This document shows positions 23,730-36,429 of a stretch of 64,000 nucleotides of DNA, piece by piece (position 1 is the first letter of the stretch; every line of letters starts with the position of its first letter). Source of the DNA: Theobroma cacao (taxonomy: Eukaryota; Streptophyta; Magnoliopsida; Malvales; Malvaceae); contig NC_030855.1 of NCBI RefSeq assembly GCF_000208745.1, positions 12,530,696 to 12,594,695 of the forward strand, written 5' to 3'. The notes under the pieces are model-generated. The model ran no database searches and had not been told where the DNA came from. It was given only the letters and a program-made list of their open reading frames with translations. A program made the translations under genes and the position numbers.

Positions 23730-25590
23730 TAATGGGTTTGGCTATGGATGGCATGCTCAAAATATGCAACGGAAAGAAAATTAAAAACTTTATAACTAAA
23801 CAACAAAACATGCCTCCACCCATGGATCACCTTGGTGATATTTAACACATACAAGCACAAAATAAATTATTGTTTAGAAAGTTACCTTGCCATGTAATTT
23901 CATAATCATGATGGCACTTTCTGAAGCAATCCCGTGAACACCGCAAGGAGCAAAAACCTTAGCCAATCAAGTGCTTGGCCTCCAATGGTAGTACACAAGA
24001 TTGCACTTGAACCTTCAACAAAGGAAGGAGCTTTTAACTATACTTTGTGCTAGCAAAGAGGACAATAATTGTCCTTTTCTTCTTTTTCACAATCTTAGCC
24101 GAACCTTTCTTGAAAATTACTTCATAAGCAATTTTCTCTTTCACACAAAGGAAGTGGTGGCAAAGAAAGAAAACGTTTTTCTTTTTCTGACAAAAACTAC
24201 ATTTTCTTCAATTGTGAAAAACTCTCATATGAAAAATAGTTAAAAGGTGGCTTAAATAGTTAGGTTAAAATAACTTCAATTTTGCAATTAAGCCCTCAAT
24301 ATTATAACACATTATAATATTGGGCCTATTACTTAATTAAACTCTTTTAATAAAATATAAAGGAAATTAAAATCAAAATTAATTTCCTTTATATTTTGCA
24401 ATAAAGGCCTTATAGTTATAACTATTTATAATTATGCCAAAAACTTAATTAAACTTTTTTAATTAAGTTTATAGAAGTTAATTACCTAGCATGTGATTTA
24501 AGTTTAACTTAAATCGTCACTCTCCCAATTTAATTCAAATGCAATCATTATGTGTGACCCATTAGGTTCCCAACATGTTGGCAATGGAATTGATTAATGA
24601 CTTAATTGATTAATATAAATTTCAATCAATTAGTTTATAATCAATTCCATAGACCAAGATTGGCATCTAGCAATGCATCATGGCCACCCAATTGTTGGGA
24701 GAGTCAAAGAGTTCTTTGACAACCTTTCAGTGTATAGTCTATCAGTGTAATCCATTCCCTCATCATATATCCCAGAGATGATAAGAGCTTGGTACAGTGT
24801 TTACTCTTATTGACCTCCATATTTGTTCCTATAATTATAGCATTAGCTTTATAGAGAGTCACGAAACCTTTTTCATAATCTCCATGTCGCCTTGGCCAAG
24901 GACTTCAATAAGCTAATGTTAACCAAGAACTGATAGGATATGTCCTCTAAAACACTTGAGGTGATGATTCCTATCTTGACCACTCATTTGCCTTCGTATG
25001 TTTCATACTATACCCAAAAGCATCCTGTTTTGGCATCCTTGGTTAGGCACCCGTAGGGATGAAATCAAAGCATAGCACTCCACACATAAGACAACCTGAT
25101 GTCTCAAGTTTAGGGAGTATTTACACAACTGACACATGAGAAGTGTTGCATAGACACTAGAGTGTATTACCAAATGCACTTCTCATGGCGGGTCATGTTC
25201 AGTGAACTTGCTCTTCTAGGCAAGCATCTATATTCTAGTTCCAAGTATCTCTATACTTCAATCTATGAGATCGATTGCTTACTTCTAAAGTAAGGAACAT
25301 AGAATATACCAGTCTCTAAGCATCATTGATGTCCAGTCTCAATGATACATTGACCAGGAACATTTTGAGATTATGCTTTGATGCATAGGAATCTCATAAC
25401 TGCAACCCATTACAGTTTCCTTGCAAGGCATATTAATCTCATGGACTTCATCCAATTAGACTTATAACTCATTATAATTAATGTCTTATTGATGAAGGAA
25501 AACCTTTAATCATTCAACATGAATGATATTGTTGCATGATTGGAATCAAGCCTCAACCAATCCCAATTGGCTACAGGGCTCATCCTAACA
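23730..25590 (-). mobile_element. F4 LTR, probably solo
   Basis: On the minus strand it starts TGTTAGGATG at 25590 and reads for about 1.86 kb. The first 450 bases align well with the + strand copy at 28905-29768. The left end near 23730 is inferred: cattA (23725-23729) and cattC (25591-25595) would be a 4/5 target duplication, and the last LTR base pair would be TA rather than CA. Family is unassigned. The ORF at 24001-24243 is not protein-like. Confidence 0.65.
24352..24515. repeat. Cluster of three perfect hairpins in the F4 LTR
   Basis: Three inverted repeats lie in a row. Arms of 19 bp are at 24352-24370 and 24379-24397 (8-base loop). Arms of 12 bp are at 24441-24452 and 24459-24470. 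A 21-bp near-continuous palindrome, GATTTAAGT/ACTTAAATC with a 3-base centre, is at 24495-24515. All arms match exactly. Confidence 0.9.
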
Positions 25591-25595
25591 CATTC

Positions 25596-26685
25596 TACTT
25601 ATGCTCACATCATTACTTCAAAATTCTAGAATTTATTCTTCCCCCATTTTCATAATTATTTCCAATAGTATATATTATGTCAATTTAGTATCTTATAATA
25701 CCACATATGCAAACCCAGGGATATTGTGTTCAAATCTCAAATCGCTAAGAACAATTCTTTGTTTCCACCAATGACGTAAGTAACTCCACATATACATATA
25801 CACATCCATTTAAATGTCAACATCCATTACCATTTGTAAGAACCCCTTTCTTACTTTCCTCAATTTTGACATGTCTACTCCACATTTCACCTTTTGGGGT
25901 ATGCCAAGATCATCCTTTAGGCATATTCCACCACTAACGATCGTATACCTTTACCATAACATTTTAATGCAACTTGATTAGACAATTGTTTCCAAATAAC
26001 TCTTAAATACCTAAACATCAAGTTGTACACCACTTAGTGTTAAGATCTTAACTTTACTCACCAATCCTTAACCAATTACATTTATAAAGTATATGATTTA
26101 CTTAACTGTTGCATTTCACCCTTGCGGCTATAAAATCCAAATTTCTTAAACTTAGGATGTAGAAACTCTCTCTTAGAACTTATCCAAAAATTGATATTTC
26201 TCGAATCCTTTACCTCTAGGAAGATCACCCTTAGAACTGATCTTTTTTGTCATAGATTGCATACTGAACCTAACAAACTTTTAAATTAATTGTTAAAGTA
26301 ATTCGTATATCAAACTCAAATATGGAACTCCATATGGCATTTAGACTAGATTCGACATCTTTCAGTCATTTAACTTCAAGCTATCAAATCCACAACTAGT
26401 CCTTTAATTCTTTGACCTCACACACAACATAACAAAGTTCATGCTCCTTCTTAGAGAAAATTTGTTTACCAACCTCTCACTTGATGACCACAGATCAATT
26501 ATAATAGTCACTGAATTTCACCTTTAAGCTAATTCATGTACTTATAACTATAAACCATAATAATTCAAATCAAACCTTAGGATCTTGCAATTACTTAATT
26601 GAAATCGAAACCAGCTCCATCTAAACTGCTATGCACATAGTCGACACTTATACACTTACAAAATATTTCAAAAGCCCACACCATT
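25596..26685 (-). repeat. Unassigned repeat region (F3), right block
   Basis: Continuation of the F3 sequence after the F4 LTR. The part at about 26340-26625 matches, in reverse complement, 54489-54759 (shared words include GGACTAGTTGTGGATTTG and GGTTTATAGTTATAAGT). No coding signal is present. It ends where F1 LTR sequence begins, near 26686. Confidence 0.55.
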
Positions 26686-26751
26686 CCTTATGAAACATTT
26701 TTGCATTGTGGAATGTGGCTGTGATGAATTCATGTGCCCTATGTCATGTTG

Positions 26752-26791
<40 letters not shown>

Positions 26792-27929
26792 TGATATGTA
26801 CTGATAAGTAATATTTTGTGATAATATAGCCATGCATGTGCGCAACGTGGGGGAGCACATGCCGGTGATGACGGGTGCGGGAGTGTGGACAATGATATTG
26901 AAGTGTGTGAGTAGGGAGTGCACACGATGATATAGAAATGTGCGAATAGGTAGTGCACATGATGATATTGCCTTGTGCGTACAAGGAGTGCACATTGGCT
27001 AAGTGAGGTGGTGGTATTCGTGTTTGTATATGCATATATGCATGTGCAAGAGAAAGTTATGAATATAGTATGTGGTTGTAATGTATATGGAATCTTGCAT
27101 TCTGAACCTTGAAATTTTGCTAAGTATTTTCAAATTGAATTGTATTACAGCAAATGGCCTTTTTTTTGTTATGAAAAGAAACTCTTCCTTGGTTGTTCTT
27201 ATTCTTGCTACAGCTAGAAACTCTCGGCTTAACGAGGTTGGCCACGGTTCTGTTTCTCACTGCAGCTAGAAACCTCTTGTCAAGCTTGCTAGCTTGCTTG
27301 GTTTCTGCCATATTTTCTACTTCTTTAACATCACGGTTGATCATGGATTTTCAACATCAAGGGATTAATTAATCAAGTTTGAAATGAGGTGTTTTAACAA
27401 GAGCTTAAACTAAATTACATTGTTTTTGAACTTAAGTGCATCATGATTTCTAAACTTTCCTTAACGTTGCTTGTTCCCTTCTTATGTTCACTCACTGGGT
27501 TTATACTCACGTTTTTAAACTTCATTTTTTAGGTTTTCTGAGTTAAAGGTGACTGGGTCCTAGGACAAGGTGCTCCTCCCTATCCACTGCTCGGTAGGTT
27601 TACCATGACACTAAATGTTAGCAACTGTGCTTAGAGTCACTCCGCTGATGGTCAAGGTCTAATTATGTGTATATGAATACTAGATGTGAAATACTAAGAC
27701 TCATTTGTCAAGCTATATATGTATATTATGGTTGATGATGCCACTATGAATACATAATTGGGTCTTCTGAATTGTTTTCAAAGGAATTATATTTGAACAT
27801 TATGAATTTTGGATTTTAAAGACATATGGATTAATGTACAAGATTATATAAATAAGCTTGCTTGGGCTTAGTGGGCTGAGCCCATTGGGCCCTTGCACTG
27901 GTCATGGCCTCGGATTTGGGCTGTGACAC
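26686..27929 (+). mobile_element. F1 LTR, 3' half
   Basis: Aligns with the 3' half of the complete F1 LTR: GATTCATG near 26730, a TA microsatellite at 26755-26792, degenerate 40-bp units with GGGAGTGCAC at about 26835-27000, the ACTCACTGGGTTTATACTCAC block near 27488, and the end GGCTGTGACA at 27929. The 5' half is missing. It abuts a Copia LTR fragment on the right, which was the insertion target. ORFs here are spurious. Confidence 0.85.
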
Positions 27930-28020
27930 AAGATGAAGTGCTAATCTCTATTAAAAAGATTGGAGTGAAACACAAGAAGAATTAAGAGAATTTTTTCTAT
28001 TTTTGGGCTCTTTTTTTTCT
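27930..28020 (-). mobile_element. SIRE-like Copia LTR fragment
   Basis: About 90 bases matching 12808-12900 of the Copia 3' LTR (AGTGAAACACAAGAAGAATT is shared). Orientation and position fit a remnant of the 5' LTR of the element at 12300-20527, but that pairing is inference. Confidence 0.7.
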
Positions 28021-28904
28021 ATTACAAAGTCCACACCCATTTTTTGGGTTTAACACAATATTCACAATGAATAACAAACATGAGTATATCAATGCTTATT
28101 ACATAACCAAGTACCATTCAAGTAGTAACATTAAAAGACTTGATTCAACACATTGTGGAGTGTAGTGACACTAGAGGGCTGGAATGAAGGCACTATCACA
28201 CTTACCAAGTATGAGATAAGCTACTCCTCTACAAGGAGCCTAGCCAAGCGACCTATTGATCTATAAAACAAAATAAGGGAAAATAGAGAGTGAGTTCCAA
28301 AGACTCTATGAGTGGATATAGGAAAAAGGATAACCCAAAGGGAAGAGTTTTTGTGGTAAACCATACTTTGCAAAAACAACATGACATTAAAAAATATCCA
28401 TATAAATTCTTTCAAATGTCAATAATCTCACTTCAGCATTTCTCCATAAATGCATTTGAAATTCATTATGCATAAAAGAATTAATAAGCATTTGTACCAC
28501 TATTTACAAACATTTACAAGGAGAAAAACAAGAGAGTTCATATCAATGATACCAGTACTTTTACTATTGGTAGTGGAATCAATCTTTATACAACCCATAC
28601 CCTGTGTATTACCTCCTACTCGAGGATTAAGAAAGCACTATATAAGTTTTTCCATTCGATAGTTCTATATCAACCTTTTAACGCATGAACAAATATTCGA
28701 CAACTCAATACATCATCACTATTAAATGAACATCTTAAACAACTCAATATAGGTAGTAATATCACCGTAACGCAATTGACATGTTCGCCTTAATATCACA
28801 TTTATAAAGTGTATGGTATGACGCCCCATATTTAGCCCATTATCACTTGTGATATGATGCCCTCATTTGGCCTGGGTATTTGTGTGGTATAACACCCCAC
28901 ATCT
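28021..28904. repeat. Unassigned repeat-like sequence
   Basis: No coding signal. Three imperfect units of about 30-36 bases lie at 28811-28905 (GTATGGTATGACGCCCCAT, GTGATATGATGCCCTC, GTGTGGTATAACACCCCAC). The general look is that of an LTR fragment, but I found no second copy in the window. Confidence 0.4.
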
Positions 28905-29768
28905 TGTTGGTATATGCCTTGGAACCAATTGGATTGATCAAGGGATATATTATCATTTAATGCATACTTAATTGCAGAACAATATGCAATAGAGGTTTTC
29001 CTTCATGTTAGTGCAATAATAAGGAGTTATTAAGTACCAATTGAATGAAACCCATGGAACATAAGGCCTTGCAAAAGAATTGTAAAGTTGCTACAATTAT
29101 GAGGTCATTATGCATCAAAACCATGTTCCTAAAATTGTTCTTGGTCATTGTATTGTCAAGACAAGGCATTGATAATGCTCAAAGATTGGTATATGTTAAG
29201 CCTCTTTACTTGGGAAGTAAGCAATTGATCTTATAGATTGAAGTATATGGGATATTTGAGGATAACATGTTGGTGCTTGTTAAAGAAGAAGTTCACTGAA
29301 CATGACCTGCCATGAGAACTCTACTTGGTATTTCACTAAAGTGTCTATGGAATGCGTTTTCATGTGATAGTCATGTAACTAGTCCTCAGACTTAAGACAT
29401 TAGGTCATCTTGTATGGAGAATGACATACTTTGATTTTACCCTTATGGATCTGAACGTGACCAAATGCCTAAATAGGGGGTTTTTGGGTATTGCTTGAAG
29501 TATGTGAAGGTGAATGAGTGGTCAAGAGAGGATTCATCACCCCAAGTGATATGAGGGGATGTATCTCACTTGTTCTCAATTCTTGATTAACTCGTATAAA
29601 GTCTTTGGCCAAAGCATAATGAATTTGAGGAAAGTTAGTTTCCTAAATCCATAAGGTTAGTCATGAATTATGAGAACTAATATGGAATGTTATAAGTAGA
29701 CACTGAGCCATGCTTTATGACATAGTCAAGATATTTGATGAAAAGACCATATTGCACTAAGAGGCTTA
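28905..29768 (+). mobile_element. F4 LTR, 5' part
   Basis: Starts TGTTGGTATATGCC and follows the F4 LTR (minus copy ending at 25590) for about 860 bases; shared words include AGGTTTTCCTTCAT and AAGTTCACTGAACATGACC. It is cut at 29768 by the ATH copy B LTR, so its other part should lie beyond the far end of copy B. Confidence 0.8.
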
Positions 29769-31538
29769 TGTTGTCGATTTTGCACGCGTAAGTATACACA
29801 TCGAACAAGTAATATAGTGATGAAGTAAAGTATCATTTCCACATAGATTTGTTCTTAAATTTTTACTAAGTACTAAAATCTTATAACAAATCAATCTTAT
29901 TTAAGTAATCAAAATTTGTAGAAAATTAATTAAAACAAAATTAAAATAAACACTAAATTAACTAACAAACTGAATAAGTTGAGAAAAGTAGTATATTAAA
30001 GACCTAGGATTATGGGTTCATTTAACATTTCATTTGATACCAGCTTTTCTTGTTATTTATCTTTTTTGGGTGGTTTTACTAACCTAGAATCCAAAGATAT
30101 GGACAAGTCTCCGTCGAGTTACTTGTACAAATACCTGACTTAATTAATTCACTATATGTTTATATGAATAAGTTAAATTAAGTTCATTAAGCAAGTGTCC
30201 TAATGTGGCTATGTATGGCAATTGGCGTTTGTCTACGTGAATTGCGAATCAGATCACCTAAGTGATGTGAACATACACTACTCAAACCTTAGTCCAATCT
30301 AAAATCTTTCTATCGAGTCTCAGTTAGATTCACAAATCAGTTAATTGTTGGCCAAGCAATCAAAAGCATTAAGAACATATTTGAATAAGCAAAACTACAC
30401 CAATTCATGATAAATAAAAAAGAAACAAATATTCAAACTACATGTTGAAATCCACCACAATCCTAGAAAGATAATTTAGCTCATAATAACAAATAAAAAC
30501 ATCCAAAGAAATTTAGCCATTATTCCAAATCAAAGAAAATAAGAAAAACACAAAAGTGGAGAAAGAAACTAATTATTGAAGCTTTATTATCTCCATTCTC
30601 TCTCAAATTCTCTTGTTTTCTTGCTTTGTTCTTGGCTCCAAAATCTCTAGAATAGTTGCTTGCTGCCTTCTTCTTAAAACTTTTGAAAAAGGTCCTTTAA
30701 ATAGGCTTTTAGTAACCTAATTTCCATAATCCCGTCAATTTTTTATTTTAGGAAAATTGCCTAGCATCGCGGCATTGGTTTTTTTTCTACAGTGACACTG
30801 GAGTGCTACTTCTCTAGTGATGCAACATTGAGCTGTCGGGAAAATTGTATGGTGAGCTTCCTTTCACCAGCGTTGTAGCCTTGTTCTCCTAGTGCTGCAG
30901 TGGTCTATCAACTTTGAATGTGATTTTCACCCTGATTTGTTCTGAACTGGGAAAAGTTAAAAACATAAAAGTTGAATCCCTATCTCTTAACTTTCCAATG
31001 GATTAAGAATCATGTCAATTGGACTTTTGGATTGAAGGATATGCTCCAAATACTGTATCATGTTCAGTCCATGCATACTGCTGCAGCGCTTCAAATCAGA
31101 AAAATATTTTGGGCATGATCTAGTCCAATTTGGGTGTAATGGTAAACATAAAAGTTGTAGTCCTTCCTCTTATCATTCTAGTGGTCTAAGAATCACTTCA
31201 TTTGGAGTTCTTTACAGAGAGATATAGTCAAAATACCACAATATATATATATATGTATGAAATCATCACCGTACTTGCACAGATTTTCATCAAATGAGAC
31301 TTTTTCATCACATTTCCTACAAAAGCAATAAAAGAAACAAGCAATAACTACTCTTAAAGTAATTTAAAATAAAATAATATAAAATTTAAGTAAAATAACT
31401 TAATTAACTACTCAACATGTAATCAAACTTAAACTAGAAAAACATCTAAAATGCTACGATTCAAACCAAAAATCTCAAAGATCTAACTACTTAAGCCCTA
31501 AAAATGTGTCAAAATAACTCTATATAATAGAGTTATCA
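29769..31538 (-). mobile_element. ATH copy B 3' LTR
   Basis: A 1770-bp LTR from TGTTGTCGATTTTG to GAGTTATCA. It aligns with copy A's LTR, and with the solo LTR at 1892-3458 more distantly. On the minus strand it is preceded by CTTAAGTTTGAGGGTA, a plausible polypurine tract. The five bases to the left are gctta; the matching duplication would be beyond the F2 insertion and is not visible. Confidence 0.9.
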
Positions 31539-32981
31539 TACCCTCAAACTTAAGATTTTGTTAGTCTTCGAGCAAAACATAAAACAACATGCAATAACTT
31601 AATCATGAAAACATTGAACTAAAATTCAATTGCACCATTTCATTAATCACCTTTAATATCCTCAAAAGTTAATCCACATTCATAATTCTAAGCAACACAC
31701 AAATATTATTCAAGTTCATGTTTCAATCCAAATGCAAACTCATCATTAAGTGAAATTCTGTGTGTTTGTGTGTAATCTTTTCACTTAGAATATTGTACAA
31801 TCTGGATAAGTTTACATTCATGTAAAATTCAAATTAGTAATTAACTCCATAAGTTTGCTTTTCATCTCTCTCTCCACTAATGTAGGCTAACACTATGTTA
31901 AAGATCAATAGGACTTTAATTAGCTTGTAATGTATGGCTAGGGTTAAGGTTGGATATGGGATAATGTATAGCTTAAATCACCCTATCCACATAGTCAATC
32001 TAGAACCTATTCAGAGCTTTATTTTCCTTCATCAGTATACCACTTTTCCATCAAAATTTTTATTTTGTTCAACACTTCATTCTTTATTTCCCTTTCTCTT
32101 TTTCTCAATTTTGCTCCCCCAAACTTATTTCTTTTATTAGATAGTGAGATGAATACAATCATATTTTGAACTTTTCATTATTTTTCATCTTTACCGCCTC
32201 TTTCACCATTTAGCTCATAACTTCCTAAATTGACTTATGAACGTAGGAATGAGGGATGCAAGAATTGTTCAAAATATTAATATAAGGGTCTAGGCTAAAA
32301 ATTAAGTGTTCAAACAAAGAAAAGATATCATTAGGCTCAAAGAGGGAAACTAAGGATAATTTATGTAAGGGAAGGCTACAAAAGGCTCAATTGGTCCAAA
32401 ATTGGCCTAAATCATCTCCTTAACTAAGTATAGCCTAGGATTTCACCTAGAGAGAATTAAACAAATTCTAGAACTTAATACATAATTCAAAAATTTGCAT
32501 TCACATAAACCTTTTCTAAATATATACAATAAATTTAAGCAAAAGACATAGTGCTCAAAATGTAGAAATCTCATCCTAACAATGAAGCTTAGCATAAGAA
32601 TTTACATATCACTCAAACAATATTCACATGTTTTAAAGAATCCAAATAGGAATATATCTGAGTTCTCATCATTGGATAGGTAAATTAAATGAAACTAGCA
32701 CAATTAAATCTAGTTCAAATGCAAATGCACATGCATAAAATAAAATTTTAACGAAAATAAACTAACCTAAACTATCACAAAAACTAATAACAATAAAATC
32801 CTCTCCCAAACTTAAATTGCATATTGTCCTCAATGTGAAAAGCTAAAAAGAATGAGAAAAAGAAACTCCCCTAGTAATGGTGATAGTGCATTGAAAGCTC
32901 TAATTTTCGTCCTCCTTATCTTCATGCTTTCCAAACCTGCAGACTCAATAAACAAGCTAGGGAGAGGTTAGAACTACTTAT
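31539..32981 (-). other. ATH copy B 3' non-coding region
   Basis: About 1.4 kb between the coding tail and the 3' LTR, including the polypurine tract at its left edge. Long 3' non-coding regions are normal in Athila-type elements. The small ORF at 31934-32140 is not protein-like. Copy A's equivalent was displaced by the LINE. Confidence 0.7.
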
Positions 32982-33249
32982 TTAAATAGAAAAACAAAAA
33001 CTAACAAAAATAACAACTAAACCTAAAAAAGATAGCTTGGGTTGCCTCCTAAGAAGCGTTTCTTTATAGTCACTAGCTTGACTATGATACCCTCTTTTGT
33101 TGTCTACGAAAGTAGTTGAGGACATTTGATGACCCAATTCACCTCCCAAGTAATGCTGAAGACGTTTCCCATTCACTCTGAATGTTCTAGTAGCTTCACT
33201 ATAAATATCTATTGCACCACACGAATAAACCTTAACCACCTTATAAAGA
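32982..33249 (-). pseudogene. ATH copy B: C-terminal coding tail
   Basis: End of the ATH polyprotein, readable as YSCGAIDIYSEATRTFRVNG, then LQHYLGGE and KETLLRRQPKL, and closing with a hydrophobic SFLGLVVIFVSFCFSI. The same tail occurs in copy A at about 7930-7712. Just upstream the sequence is split by TEK; coding resumes on the other side at 46883. Confidence 0.8.
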
Positions 33250-33254
33250 CCTAA
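33250..33254. repeat. Target-site duplication of TEK, left (CCTAA)
   Basis: cctaa here and cctga at 46878-46882 differ at one base. Copy A at 7986-8000 shows the unoccupied site reading GACCTAACCACTTT, which matches both halves joined. Confidence 0.85.
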
Positions 33255-36200
33255 TGTCACAACTCGATACTCTCTTCGAGCCCGTGACAACCGCCGCGAT
33301 GTCCCAATAGACAATCCTTACCCGGAATGTCAACCGAAACCTCGCAAGGCTCTAGCATCAATTTTTCGCCCCCCTTGTGAGCAACAGTTACTAAATATCA
33401 TATTTTAAAGGAATATAAACTATCTTCAAATCAAAGATAATCAAAAAGTAATTTCTATTGCACAAGGGTATTTTGTCATTTTATTCAAAAATTTTGAAAC
33501 CTGTTAAAAATATAATATATAAATGAAAAATATACATTTCATATCTAAAAATAAATTTAGGTATCTAAATCATCCATTTAAAGTGAAAGTACAGCTAATC
33601 AAACTAAATAAAAATATTGAACAAAATATTCCATTTTCGTATAAAACAATATTTATAAAATTCTACGTAAACAGTTAATAAAAAGTAATAACAAAATAAA
33701 TTCGTATATATAATAGCACACTGTGCCAAGGTATACAAAAATATTCTACAATGACATGTGAGCCCCAAAATAACAGAAATACACACGACTGTAATCTTAC
33801 GATTTCTAAGTGCGCGAATCCAAAAGCAAACCCTCAACAAAATTGACGGTCTACAGACTGCCCTAAGCCTGAAATGGGTGAAAGAAGGGTGGTGAGTTTT
33901 TATAAACCCAGTGAGTAAGCAAAGTTCATCTATAACATCTAAAGCTGAGTAAATGGAGACAATTAAAACATCTTATCAGAATATGGTTCATAACATTAAA
34001 ACTCATTTCAACACATATAAAACAGTTACATTTCATAAAAAAATCAACAAGGCTTATGACTCTCTTAAAAACTTGGCTTGTGCCAAAACTTGTACTCAGT
34101 TACACCTTGCGCAGGGCATCCAACCGAGTCCGCCAAGGCTGTTAAAATAACATATTCACATACAACATGTTTTTACGTTTAAAAACACAGCCATTCCTTG
34201 GCGTTGGTTGAGTTTCACCCTCACGTGGTGGTTCAGCGTGAAGTGAACTCTAAACTACTTTAGGAGATACCCTCTGTGCCTCTCATATTAAGGTAAAATA
34301 TGACAGGGTTTACCATGCCTCTCTAATAGGTCAGTCCACGAAAACCCGCCCACTACAGTAAGCTAATCAATTACCCCACCAAATCAATAAAATTTCGGCA
34401 GTATGACATGGCTAATATGATATTACTCAGCCTGTCAAGGTAAAACAAAATAGTTCATATATTCCACATAAACACAAATCTAGCCATTCATGCCATCACA
34501 TTGTCATAAGCCATCAATTCAAACCATATGTCAATTACAAATCCCATTACGCCGATACATTTATTACAAAGCAAGGTCGACACAACTAACAATAGTCAAA
34601 ACATATATATAACACAAGTGTATAGTCTCCGCTTACTATATTTCCAAAACCAGAATTCAATTTCAAACCAAATTATGAATCTCATTTCATTTAACCAACA
34701 CTTCAGTTATAAAACATAATAGTTTACAATTTAAGTTCATTATTCTTTAAAATCATAAAAACGAGTATAAACTACTTTAGATAGTTAAGATGATAGTCTG
34801 TTTACTCACAATAACAGGAGTACTCTTACTCTTGGTTCTCGGGTACGATATCCTTACCCTTACTAGAGGGCTCACCACCTATACCTAATACACAACAAGT
34901 AATTCGATACATTAGTGCCAAACTATTATAAAACTATTCCAGGCTCTGTATGAATGCATGAAATTGAATGAGAAATAATCGAATAATCACTTAAAGATGG
35001 TGCTCTACGTAGGTTCAATTATTATTGGACTGAAATGGTATTCTACTTAACTCGCACTATACACTGTTTAATTAGCCAAAACATCCGATTCAACTCCCAA
35101 TAGATTAATTGCACTTTCGGTACTCTAAATACACCCAAAGTACCTCAATGAACTTGATTGTGACTTAAATTATCACATCCAAAACTCATTTCGATTCCGA
35201 ACTAACGTGCTAATCAGTGTCAACACAATCCAATAAGTCTGTATATATCTTTAGAAATCAAATTCAAGTCCATTTACCATGATTTTCTCATCATCGTTCA
35301 AGTCGTTTACTAAAGGCACTATACTTTTCGATAACCATTGTCGATATCTGACACCATAAATCATCAAATACGAGCTAAATAATGTGAAATATAAAAAAAA
35401 TCATCATCAATATATCCCTTATTAAATTCGACCAAGGAGGGTTTAGTGAAGGACATGTGGTTTTCTTGCTTGTTTTTCATAGCGAATATCACAAAACAAC
35501 TAAAACACCTAGATAACATGAAATCTAACAAAAACCATCATCAAAACTTCCCCCCCTTGATTCGGCCAACATGACTTCCTTCATGAAAGTTTGGGTTTCA
35601 ACCATAGAAAATGAAAAAGAAAGCATGGGAGAGGTGAATCTTAAGCTAAAATCGTGAAATCTTACCTCAAATCGCTTCGTTTTTCAGTAACCGATGAATT
35701 TCTCTTGAATTTTCTTCCAAGGGTTGTTTCTATTGTTTTCCCCCTTTTCTTTGGCTTGCACGGCAATGAAAGAAGAATTGGGAGAGGTTTATGTTGGTTT
35801 ATAAAGAAAATTATAAAAGAATTAAAGCTTGACACGTGTCAACGTGTGAATGGTTCATGGTTAAAACTTAACTATTAAGCATTTTCTTACCACCACATAT
35901 AATACCTTAATTATCCAAAGTATAAAAATGATAATAGGTGAAATTCATGGGCTTGACAAGTGTCACGGTAGTGTAAAATTTTAAAAATTTCTATTACGTT
36001 CTCATGAACACGTGGAATGACCGGTTTGCCCTTATGCTCGAAAAAATTTGGAATTGAAATTTTTTACTTCTCAAATTCAAATTATGCTCCAAATAGTCAA
36101 ACTTGGTCAAAAATCTCGTCCAACATTCCAATTTTGCCCACGGTGGCAAAATGACCATTTTGCCCCTACATTATTAAAATTCCCTATTGGATTCCAAATT

Positions 36201-36423
36201 ATTCCTCAAACTCCGAATCAGCATTTTAAAACATTCTAAGGTTCAATAACTCTCAAATACATCCCAGAATCTCTATTTGGACTAGTTGTAGGTTTTAATC
36301 GACTTAATTGTACCACTAGGTACGATACCGACTTTTAATGATTTTCTAAGGTATCCAAGTATGCAAACATGCTATCAAGTACATGAATGACATGGCAAGA
36401 ATATAATAGAGCTGGGCTTGATA
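33255..36423 (-). mobile_element. TEK 3' LTR
   Basis: A 3169-bp LTR, TGTCACAACTC on the left and GGGCTTGATA on the right (the terminal CA has become TA). It aligns along its length with 41412-43061 and 45071-46877. A conserved GTGAGTTTTTATAAACCCAG lies near 33892-33911. In a 280-base sample (34141-34420 against 42181-42460) I count about 20 differences, all transitions. ORFs within it are spurious. Confidence 0.9.
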
Positions 36424-36429
36424 GCACTA

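Noticed and set aside
24001..24243. 80-codon frame as a small host gene
   Set aside because: It lies wholly within the F4 LTR and has no start context, domain or conservation to support it.
26668..27035. His/Thr-rich frames around the 26.8-kb TA run
   Set aside because: They are produced by the TA run and the minisatellite of an F1 LTR.
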